12,916 bases of DNA from Ignavibacteria bacterium (GTDB taxonomy: Bacteria > Bacteroidota > Ignavibacteria > UBA10030 > UBA6906), in contig JAOUDE010000037.1 in assembly GCA_029859455.1 (NCBI GenBank), positions 1-12,916 of the forward strand. Direction: 5' to 3'. A program made the translations under genes and the position numbers. Positions 1 through 7,500 of the stretch are shown here, piece by piece. Each line of letters starts with the position of its first letter. Positions within the stretch are counted from its first letter, which is position 1. The notes below the pieces were generated by a model that saw only the letters and a program-made list of their open reading frames with translations, was not told the DNA's origin and made no database searches.

Positions 1-763
1 GATGTGCTTCCCGGTAATCGAGCCCGCCTTTCACCGGCGTGCCGACGCCGGGAGCGACGGTCGGATCGACCGAGTCGAGGTCGAAGCTCACATGAACATA
101 GTCGGTCCCGTTGGTAATCTGTGCCAGCGCTTTCTTCATCACCCGGTGGATTCCCTGACGATCGATATCAGACATCGTGAACACCAGGACGCCGGCTTCC
201 TTCAGATGCTTCTTTTCACCCTCGTCCAGACTCCGAATCCCGATCAGCGCAACATGGCGCGGGTCGATCTTCCGGAATGTACCTCCGACCTGTGTGAGGT
301 CACGCGGCCCGAGACCCAGAAGCGCCGCAAGCGGCATCCCGTGGATGTTCCCTGAAGGGGACGTCGCCGGGGTATTCATGTCGCCATGCGCATCCACCCA
401 GAGAACCCCCACTTTCCTCCGCTTCTTCTTCGCGAACGCGGCGATCCCCGAAACCGTACCGATCGCAATCGAATGGTCTCCCCCCAGGATCAGGGGGAAA
501 TGGTTCTTCGTCATGATCTTCTGAACCTTCGTACAGAGGACTTTCGACGCCCGGCTGATTTCACGGATATACCGGGCCTTTGTGTCCCCGATCCGGATCT
601 CCTCCATGATCTTGATATCAATGTCGCCCGCGTCGACCACCTTATTGCCGAGATCCCGCAACCTGTCTCCCAGTCCCGCAATCCGTATCGCCGAAGGACC
701 CATGTCGACGCCGCGCCTGCCGGAACCGAGATCCATCGGAACGCCCAACACATGGAGAGCCAT
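1..763 (-). CDS. rocF: Arginase, partial (C-terminus beyond window edge)
   Basis: Manganese enzyme of the ureohydrolase family that splits L-arginine into ornithine and urea in the cytoplasm. I translated it from the minus strand: 254 codons are present and the last 50 or so residues of a typical 300-residue arginase lie outside the window. The N-terminal stretch LGVPMDLGSGRRGVDMGPSA (about residues 6-25) is typical of arginases. The metal-ligand motifs are visible: GGDHS at 94-98 (His97), DAHGD at 124-128 (Asp124, His126, Asp128) and SFDLDSVDP from 226 (Asp228, Asp230). The motif SGNIHGMP near residue 137 favours arginase over agmatinase or formimidoylglutamase. The ATG at 763 has an AAGGA Shine-Dalgarno stretch 5-9 bases upstream, inside the 20-base gap after accD, so it is probably the last visible gene of the porX-tsaE-tsaB-accD operon. 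Family assignment is firm; exact substrate is a family-based inference. Confidence 0.93.
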   Translation of the reverse strand, partial: MALHVLGVPMDLGSGRRGVDMGPSAIRIAGLGDRLRDLGNKVVDAGDIDIKIMEEIRIGDTKARYIREISRASKVLCTKVQKIMTKNHFPLILGGDHSIAIGTVSGIAAFAKKKRRKVGVLWVDAHGDMNTPATSPSGNIHGMPLAALLGLGPRDLTQVGGTFRKIDPRHVALIGIRSLDEGEKKHLKEAGVLVFTMSDIDRQGIHRVMKKALAQITNGTDYVHVSFDLDSVDPTVAPGVGTPVKGGLDYREAH

Positions 764-783
764 CGTTTCCTTTCTTCGTAAGA

Positions 784-1635
784 TTATCGTTTCGTCGGAA
801 CCATGAAGCTGAGGAGACGGTCAATCGTCTCCCGGAGGTCCTTGCGGTGGGTGATCACATCGATGAAACCGTGTTCCTGCAGAAACTCCGACCTCTGAAA
901 TCCCTGAGGAAGATCGCGGCCGATCGTCTGCCGGATCACTCTCGGACCGGCGAACCCGATCAAGGCATTCGGCTCAGCGATATTGATATCTCCCAGCATC
1001 GCGTAGCTCGCCGTCACTCCGCCGGTCGTGGGATCGGTCAGAATTGAAATAAACGGGACATTGCGTTCTGCCAGTCGGCTCAATTTCGCACTCGTCTTCG
1101 CCAGCTGCATCAGCGAGAGAGCCCCCTCCATCATACGGGCGCCGCCGCTTGCAGAGAGGATAATAAGCGGCTGGCGCTTCTCCGCGGCACGGTCGATGGC
1201 ACGGCCGACCTTTTCGCCTACGACCGACCCCATGCTCCCGCCGATAAACGAAAAATCCATGATGGCAATGACGACCGGCTTCTTATTGATCGATCCGGTT
1301 CCCCACCGCACAGCGTCGTTCAGCCCGGTCTTCTTGATCGCCTCGGAGGTCCTGTCCCGGTACCTCTTCGAATCAACGAACTTGAGGGGATCGGTCGACC
1401 GCATCTTCCGGTCATGCTCCTTGAATGAGCGAGGATCGAGAAGGATCTCAATATATTCCTTGCTGCCGATCCTGAAATGCGCGTTGCACTTTCCGCACGT
1501 AAAGAGGTTCTCCTCGAGCTCCGTTCGATGCAGGATCTCACCGCACTGATCGCACTTTTCCCACATTCCTTCCGGAAGTTCTTTCCGCTCCGGCGTGGTC
1601 GCGATGTTCTCCTTTGATCTTCTAAACCAGGGCAT
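784..1635 (-). CDS. accD: Acetyl-CoA carboxylase carboxyltransferase subunit beta
   Basis: Beta subunit of the carboxyltransferase half of acetyl-CoA carboxylase, which moves the carboxyl group from carboxybiotin on AccB to acetyl-CoA and makes malonyl-CoA for fatty acid synthesis in the cytoplasm. The 283-residue length is normal. An N-terminal zinc ribbon shows four cysteines, Cys28-x2-Cys31 and Cys47-x2-Cys50, after the family-typical start MPWFRR. The crotonase-like carboxyltransferase core follows, with SASGGARMMEG at 161-171 and the glycine-rich TTGGVTAS at 203-210, which build the acyl-CoA site. The partner gene accA is not in the window. It starts 5 bases after the tsaB stop and ends 20 bases before the arginase start, so co-transcription is likely. 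No clear Shine-Dalgarno precedes the ATG at 1635, consistent with coupling to tsaB. Nothing looks broken. Confidence 0.97.
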   Translation of the reverse strand: MPWFRRSKENIATTPERKELPEGMWEKCDQCGEILHRTELEENLFTCGKCNAHFRIGSKEYIEILLDPRSFKEHDRKMRSTDPLKFVDSKRYRDRTSEAIKKTGLNDAVRWGTGSINKKPVVIAIMDFSFIGGSMGSVVGEKVGRAIDRAAEKRQPLIILSASGGARMMEGALSLMQLAKTSAKLSRLAERNVPFISILTDPTTGGVTASYAMLGDINIAEPNALIGFAGPRVIRQTIGRDLPQGFQRSEFLQEHGFIDVITHRKDLRETIDRLLSFMVPTKR

Positions 1636-1640
1636 TGTCG

Positions 1641-2342
1641 TTACACCATCCGTGTTCGAAGTTTTGGTTGAAACTGCTGAACATACAGCGGCTCCAGCAT
1701 CGCTCTGTCGGCTGCCTCACCCGCCTCTATTCTTTTTTCTCCAAGTAGCGCGACCGGTCCGGCGGTACAGGATGCCGCGGCACCTTCCACCACTCTGATC
1801 CCGGCACTCCCCCCCCCGACCAGCACGGACCGGAGTTGCATTGACGGGCCTGTTACCACTGCCTGTTTCCCCCTGAGCCTGCTCAGAATCTCTTCCGGAT
1901 CCGATATTGCAACGGAACCCTGAGGCACTGCCACTCCGTTTTCCAGACTGTACATCTGAACATAGACCTCTCCCTTCCGGGAATCAACCGCCGTCACGAG
2001 AGTTTCTCCCTGACGGGTAAGATCAGCGTTGACCGTCTTGAAAGCAAGCGCATCGAGCGTCGGGACCGCCACAAGAGGAATATCCCGCGCCCATGCGATC
2101 CCTTTCGCCGCAGCAAGGCCGATCCTCAATCCGGTGAATGACCCGGGACCGATCGACACTGCAAGCCCGTCAAGATCGGTCATTCCCCATCCCTGACGTT
2201 CCAGGATTCCGGTAATCTGCTGCATCAGCATTTCCGCGTGTGCACGCGGCGTGCCGGCAGCAATCTCGTGAACCACCGTTCCTTCTGCCGCCAGCGCAAC
2301 CGAACAGATATCCGTCGCCGTTTCGATGCCGAGTACTCTCAC
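1641..2342 (-). CDS. tsaB: tRNA threonylcarbamoyladenosine (t6A) biosynthesis protein TsaB
   Basis: Cytoplasmic scaffold subunit that, with TsaD and TsaE, transfers the threonylcarbamoyl group to A37 of tRNAs reading ANN codons. The 233-residue protein has the ASKHA-fold start LGIETATD (4-11), the motif RAHAEML at 33-39 and the signature SIGPGSFTGLRIG at 63-75, all typical of TsaB/YeaZ; near the end EPLYV matches the family's C-terminal motif. TsaD has additional metal-binding histidines and is longer, so it is excluded. The start is GTG at 2342, overlapping the tsaE stop by 4 bases (GTGA), which implies translational coupling; a GGGGAA stretch lies about 8 bases upstream. A run of nine G on the coding strand (plus-strand C at 1809-1817) encodes Gly176-178; the reading frame is intact through it. 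Confidence 0.95.
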   Translation of the reverse strand: MRVLGIETATDICSVALAAEGTVVHEIAAGTPRAHAEMLMQQITGILERQGWGMTDLDGLAVSIGPGSFTGLRIGLAAAKGIAWARDIPLVAVPTLDALAFKTVNADLTRQGETLVTAVDSRKGEVYVQMYSLENGVAVPQGSVAISDPEEILSRLRGKQAVVTGPSMQLRSVLVGGGSAGIRVVEGAAASCTAGPVALLGEKRIEAGEAADRAMLEPLYVQQFQPKLRTRMV

Positions 2343-2779
2343 GAGGGAAGTTCCCCGGGAGAACTGATTGTTACCATCCGCTCACGCTCACTGCCGTCCC
2401 CGTGCAGAATCTTCACCGCATAATGATCGCCGGGGAGGATCGCAAGAGCACGGTCAGCCCATTCGATCAGACAGATACATCCCTCATGAAAGTAGCTTTC
2501 AATCCCAAGGTCTCTCAGCTCTGCTTCACCCCCGATCCTATACAGATCGATATGTGCCACGATACCGAACCGGGCGGGATATTCGTTGATGATCGTGAAC
2601 GTCGGACTTGTGGGCCGGCCGCTGATCTGCAATCCGGCGCAAATACCTTTGACGAACTCGGTTTTTCCGGTACCGAGTTCACCGAACAGTGCGACCACAT
2701 CCCCCGGCTTCAGCATCGCCCCGAACGACTCTCCCAGGTCGGCCGTATCCTTGGCTGACCTGGTGGTGACTGTTCTCAT
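2339..2779 (-). CDS. tsaE: t6A biosynthesis ATPase TsaE (YjeE)
   Basis: Small P-loop ATPase that resets the TsaB-TsaD complex during synthesis of the t6A37 tRNA modification. The 146-residue length is normal. The Walker A motif GELGTGKT sits at 33-40, followed by the family motifs SPTF at 58-61, HIDLYR at 76-81 and IEWAD at 105-109. The ATG at 2779 overlaps the porX stop by 4 bases (ATGA), and no Shine-Dalgarno is visible in front, so translation probably depends on ribosomes finishing porX. The tsaE-tsaB pair is a common arrangement. As I recall, tsaE next to porX is also seen in other Bacteroidota, which would support vertical inheritance of this block, but I cannot check that here. Confidence 0.96.
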   Translation of the reverse strand: MRTVTTRSAKDTADLGESFGAMLKPGDVVALFGELGTGKTEFVKGICAGLQISGRPTSPTFTIINEYPARFGIVAHIDLYRIGGEAELRDLGIESYFHEGCICLIEWADRALAILPGDHYAVKILHGDGSERERMVTISSPGELPS

Positions 2780-4353
2780 CGTTTCGGAACGAGTTTTACC
2801 ACCGGCAGGATCATCTCCTCCATTGACGCGCCGCCATGCTGGAAGGAGTCCCGGTACTGGTTCAGATACCGGTGGTAATCCGTCGGGTAGACAAAATAGA
2901 AATCTTCTTTTGCGACGATATAGTTGGTGGCAACTCCCCTCTTCGGGAGCTTGAAGTCGAGTGGATTCTTGACCTGAATCGCTGCTTTCGAGTCCGACTT
3001 GAGATTCCTGCCGAATTTGTACCGCAGATTGGTCGATGCCTCACGGTCACCCAGGACCTTCGAGCCTCGCAGGCTCCGGATGCTCCCGTGGTCGGTCGTA
3101 AGGATGACCGTCACATGCGGCATCGCAGAAAGCGCTTTGAGCATCCCGAACAGGGATGAGTGGACGAACCAGGACCGCGTCAGTGACCGGTAGGCTGATT
3201 CGTCCGGTGCGATTTCCTTCAGCAGACTGGAATCGGACCGTCCGTGTGCCAGCATGTCGACGAAATTCACAACGATCGAGGTCAACGGCACCTGTGTGTA
3301 GGTATGGATGTTCTGCTCGATGTTCCGCCCGTACTCGGCATCGAGGATCTTCACATACTTCGGTTCGCGGACCAACTTGATATGCCGGCGCTCCAGGAAT
3401 TTCTCGAGAAACTGCGGTTCGAACCGGTTGCGTGAGCTCTCATCATCCTCGCTCTTTTCCCAGAGCTCCGGATACCGGTGCTCGATGTCGGACGGAAATG
3501 ATCCGCTGAAGATCGCGTTCCGGGAATACGGTGTGGCGGTCGGAAGGATGCTGAAATAACTCTCGCGGGTGATCGCAAAGTACTCATCGAGCAGCTTTTC
3601 CATCACCAGCCACTGATCGAACCGGAGACAGTCAACCACGAAGAAGATGACAGATCGGTCCTTTTTGAGCTCCGGGATGACATAGCGGTCCAGTATTTCG
3701 GGCGAAAGAACCGGCCGCGAGGCAGTCCCCGGTTCCGAGGCAATCCAGTTCCGGTAATTCCGTTCGATGTACTTCCCGAATGCCAGGTTCGCTTCCTTCG
3801 TCTGCTCAGCAAGCATTTGTCTCAGACTCTGATCGGGATGGGCATCCAGCTCAAGCCCCCAGCCGACCAGCCGGGTATAGAGCTCCGTCCACTCCGTGTG
3901 GTTCAGGTCACCCATCAGCATGGCGGAGAGACGGTTGAACTCCTGGATATAATCTTTGGAAACAGCCGCCGTCGCGATCCGTTTCCCTTCCAGGAATTTC
4001 TTGCACGCCATCAGAATCTGTGTCGGCTTCACCGGCTTGATGAGGTAATCGGAAATCTTGTCTCCGATCGCCTCCTCCATCAGGGATTCTTCTTCGTTTT
4101 TGGTGATCATCACCACCGGGATGTTCGGTTTGATATCCTTGATCCCGGCGAGTGTTTCCAGCCCCCCCATCCCTGCCATCATCTCATCGAGGAACACAAG
4201 ATCGAACCCGTTTTCCCGGACCATCGACAGTGCGTCACTCCCGTTCGTCGCAGTTTCAACATTGTAACCGCGGTCGATCAGGAACCGGATATGAGGCCGC
4301 AACAGCTCGATCTCGTCATCGACCCAGAGTATTTTTCCCTTGTTGGCGCTCAT
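2776..4353 (-). CDS. porX: T9SS response regulator PorX (receiver + PglZ phosphatase-like domain)
   Basis: Two-domain regulator of type IX secretion; in Porphyromonas it is phosphorylated in the PorXY pathway, works with the ECF sigma factor SigP, and its PglZ domain cleaves oligonucleotides. The receiver domain covers roughly residues 5-125: acidic pocket Asp12-Asp13, phosphoacceptor Asp56 in FLDEMM, Thr84 and Lys106 in LIKP. A mostly helical linker follows to about 220. The PglZ/alkaline-phosphatase-superfamily domain then shows metal and catalytic site candidates: Asp241 in VVDCLRFDQW, the PTATPYSRNAIFSG motif with Thr272/Thr274, Asp366 and His370 in DMLAHG, Asp421-His422 in TTDHG, and His506 in FQHGG. 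The length of 525 residues fits PorX. The ATG at 4353 is preferred over an in-frame TTG at 4359 because an AAAGG stretch lies about 10 bases ahead of it. No porY or sigP is in the window. It follows sprA by 156 bases on the same strand and leads the tightly packed tsaE-tsaB-accD block. Confidence 0.95.
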   Translation of the reverse strand: MSANKGKILWVDDEIELLRPHIRFLIDRGYNVETATNGSDALSMVRENGFDLVFLDEMMAGMGGLETLAGIKDIKPNIPVVMITKNEEESLMEEAIGDKISDYLIKPVKPTQILMACKKFLEGKRIATAAVSKDYIQEFNRLSAMLMGDLNHTEWTELYTRLVGWGLELDAHPDQSLRQMLAEQTKEANLAFGKYIERNYRNWIASEPGTASRPVLSPEILDRYVIPELKKDRSVIFFVVDCLRFDQWLVMEKLLDEYFAITRESYFSILPTATPYSRNAIFSGSFPSDIEHRYPELWEKSEDDESSRNRFEPQFLEKFLERRHIKLVREPKYVKILDAEYGRNIEQNIHTYTQVPLTSIVVNFVDMLAHGRSDSSLLKEIAPDESAYRSLTRSWFVHSSLFGMLKALSAMPHVTVILTTDHGSIRSLRGSKVLGDREASTNLRYKFGRNLKSDSKAAIQVKNPLDFKLPKRGVATNYIVAKEDFYFVYPTDYHRYLNQYRDSFQHGGASMEEMILPVVKLVPKR

Positions 4354-4382
4354 CGTCAAAAAACCTTTGAAAACATTAGAAA

Positions 4383-4411
4383 ATGGTAACTATTTGGGGC
4401 TTGAGAATCAA
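4383..4411 (-). promoter_or_regulatory. Candidate promoter for porX operon
   Basis: Reading on the minus strand, TTGATT (4411-4406) and TACCAT (4388-4383) are 17 bases apart and sit about 30 bases before the porX start, matching 4 of 6 positions of each sigma-70 box. The first box overlaps the 8-base palindrome TCAATTGA (4408-4415). The stretch is AT-rich compared with its surroundings. Bacteroidota promoters often differ from the sigma-70 consensus, so this is only a candidate; porX may also be read through from sprA, since I see no hairpin terminator after the sprA stop. Confidence 0.3.
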
Positions 4412-4445
4412 TTGAAGGGACCTCAGCCTCAGATTGTGTCGGATT

Positions 4446-4495
4446 TTCCTGATTCGGATTTCGTACTTGTTTCGAGTTTCGATATTCGTGCTTCG
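4446..4495. repeat. Degenerate 7-base-periodic TTCG repeat between sprA and porX
   Basis: Within the 156-base gap between sprA and porX, TTCG occurs at 4453, 4460, 4471, 4478, 4485 and 4492, with a variant TTCC at 4446. Steps are exactly 7 bases except one of 11, so it reads as a run of TTCGNNN units with one phase shift. On the minus strand it is a CGAANNN series. The composition differs clearly from the flanking genes. It resembles a class of short TTCG-rich dispersed repeats that I recall from intergenic regions of other environmental bacteria; whether it recurs in this genome cannot be seen here. It encodes no convincing protein. Confidence 0.6.
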
Positions 4496-4509
4496 TATTT
4501 TCTACCATG

Positions 4510-7500
4510 CTACCGTATCGCAATGTGCACATCGAGTCCTGCCTCATTGATCGTCTGACCCGGGATACGCGAACCTGAATCATCCGGGGCGATCTTTGTG
4601 TAGCGGTAGTAGACCGACGCGTTCACACGGAGACTGAGAACGTACTTGATCCGCGGCTCGATCACCGTCCTGGTTGTCCCCTCCAGCGGTGTTCCCTCCG
4701 TATCGAACTCCAGCTTCGATACTTCATAGGTGCGTCTTGAATTCTTGGAAATGGAATAGGAGAAGCTGACATCGATATCGTTATTCAACGAGATCCCGAA
4801 GAGCGGAAACTCGAATCCCTTCTTGCTGAATGACGCCGTGATGGAGATCTCCTGTGTCAGCGCTTCGATAATATTGCGGGACGAAGGAGACAGATCATAC
4901 GATGTGGTGGTGTTGTAGCGAACATTCGCCCCGAAGTTTCCTTTCAATATCTCTTTGAACGTAAGATTCAGCCCGAACAAAGGATTAAAGCCGTATGACA
5001 CCCGCTGATTGTCGGTGATCTCACCGAAGGTTCCCGGCAATGTGCGGAAGTTCCGTACATAGCCTGAGGTATACGCGTGGTCGAGAGAGACCCGGGTGGC
5101 GAACCCGCTGAAGAATGCCACTTTTTCAAGACCGTCCCACCGAAGGCTCCAGTTGATGCGCGGATAGTACTGGCCGAAGATCGACTTGAGCCAGGGAAGA
5201 GCCTCGAATCCCTCTTCGAATGCCTGTGACAGCTTCTGCTCCTCGCTTACCGTGGAATCCCCGTCAGCCTTCAGCTCCGTGAAGCGCTTTCCGACCTCCT
5301 TCAGACTTGTGTTGAACACGCCGAGGAAGAGCACGTCCGGGAATGTCAGAAACGTCCGATCGATACTGCCGGTTGTAGTGGAGGATGCACTCGGACTCAG
5401 GAAATCGGGAAAGCCGAGCGAGTCGGTCGGGAAGGTCTGGTTCCGTGCGAAGGTCCAGTTGATGTTCCAGTTGAGGTCCAGACGAACCCCCTCCCAGAGA
5501 GACCGGGAGGTTTTCAGATTCACCCGGTTGGTCTGCCGGAACGTATTGACCAGGTTGACGCGGGCATCAGTAGACGCCACTGCGCGACGCCCCGGCTCCA
5601 CATCCCATCCAAAGAAGGGGAACCCTGAGCGTGAACCGAAGTTGGTGAGCTGACCGGTAGGATCGGTGATCAGGCCGAGCTGAAACAATCTGGTCGGGCC
5701 CGATTCAGGATCCTGTTCCTGGGCGAACGGAACAGCCCAGAAGTTCTTGAAACCGGTCCCGCCAAGGATTCCCGAACCGGAGGCATTGTTTGTCTGCGTA
5801 AAAGAGAGTGTAATATTGTCATAATCGAGAAGCGGTACCTTGATCAGCAGCCGGAGGAGATTCTTCAGCTGATCGAGGGCTCCAAGTCCGCCCGTTCCCT
5901 GGTCGGTCGCTGCCGTCGTGTCAGGTGCATCCGGCGTCGCTCCCCGCCTCCGCCCTCTTCCCCCCGGGGGCTGTGCCTTTACCGGCTCATCTCCCCAGAG
6001 TGGATCGAACATTTGTTTCAGTTTGATGTTGGTGGTGTAGTTGATCGAATTGCTGAAACCGGCCGACTTCCCGAGATCGCCTCCGACCAGGGTGTTCTGC
6101 CAGGTATAATCCACATTATAACTGAATGAATGATCGAAGAATGAATTCATGTTGAAGATGTTCGGGAGGTTCGGCTTTGTCGTATACTGATTCTGTTGAG
6201 TATGCCGGGTGGTACTCCCGAAATTGATCAGTTTGTCTCCGAAGAATATTTCGCTTATGATCGCGGAGAACGGCCGCTGGTTGCCAAGTGAATCGGTTTC
6301 GAGGTCGAGGAGACTCGATTGCACATTCACTTTGTAGTTCCAGACCGGGTTCAGGATCCCACCTTCAGTAAATTTCCAGGTGAATCCCATCTCACGGCTC
6401 GCGGGGAAGTTTCTCGTGATTGTTTCCCTCGATCCCGCCTGGCGTTGGAGCTGAACCGTTTTCCCCCGTGTCAACCCGAGTGACCAGTTGAACGTGGATG
6501 GTGTAAAGAAGAACTTCCACCCCTTGTACTGGTCCGCAGCCCACACACCGTCGAACAGGTCTCCGAAGGGCGAAATGAAGTAGTCGGGAGAGAGATTGAC
6601 CGCATAGGAAACTCTCGCGTTCCAGCTCCATGCATTACGGCGGATCGTTGCGGGGCTTCGCTCGAAGGACTTCGTATAGTTGAAGCCGAACGTCAGTTTG
6701 TTGAAAGTGTCTCTGACGTACCATTCCCTGGACGGGAGACCGATCTTGATAGCCGGCGCCGCATACGTATCGGTCGTCCGGTGGGTCTCGGAATCGGTCA
6801 CCAGTTGCTCGGCGACCGTTTTCGCTGAATCGGCACTCCCTCCCTGCTCGACGATCTTCTCGCGAAGGATGTTGGCTGCTTCCTTCACCTGCACATCAGA
6901 ATTGGGCAGATACTCCGGGCTGACGAAGGCATCGGTGTGCGTATAGGAAAACGGGATCGATGTCCCGGTCCAGTCATCCGGGAACAGCTTATCGACCTGA
7001 ACAGCTACACTTGCTCCCCAGTTTGTCGAGGTCGCACGTGAGCCGAACCGTTGCTCCAGTTTGTGAAAGCTGGGATCCACCTGAGAGTAATTGAACGATG
7101 CCGTTCCGATATCCGCCAGTTTCAACTGGGAGTCAAACCGGTAGGCAAGACCGGGCGTATCGTCCACGTCGACCAGACGGAGCTCGTTCACCCAGACCTG
7201 CCCGGTCAGCGCCGGACCCGGCTGAAGCTTCTGCGCAGGGTTCCTGCCGTCATGCTTGTTCGTGACACCCACCGCGAGAAACCGGATCTGCGTCAGCGAG
7301 GGCGTCCCCAGAACACGGTAGAACGACCCCGGCGGTCCGCCGGAAACCGGCTCAGGGGGCGACAGGACGTTCGTTGAATCACGACCCTGCTTGATCGCTG
7401 TCAGTTCGTCGAACCGGACCACCATATCATTGAGCGGATCCCATCCGGGACGAACCGGCGCCCGGTATTCATAATAGTTCAGTGTGTCGTATCCGAACAG

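Noticed and set aside
3817..4389. 190-codon open frame on the plus strand
   Set aside because: Antisense to the PorX receiver domain, whose catalytic residues are intact on the other strand.
4421..4432. Tandem CCTCAG duplication
   Set aside because: Only two six-base copies; too short to mean anything.
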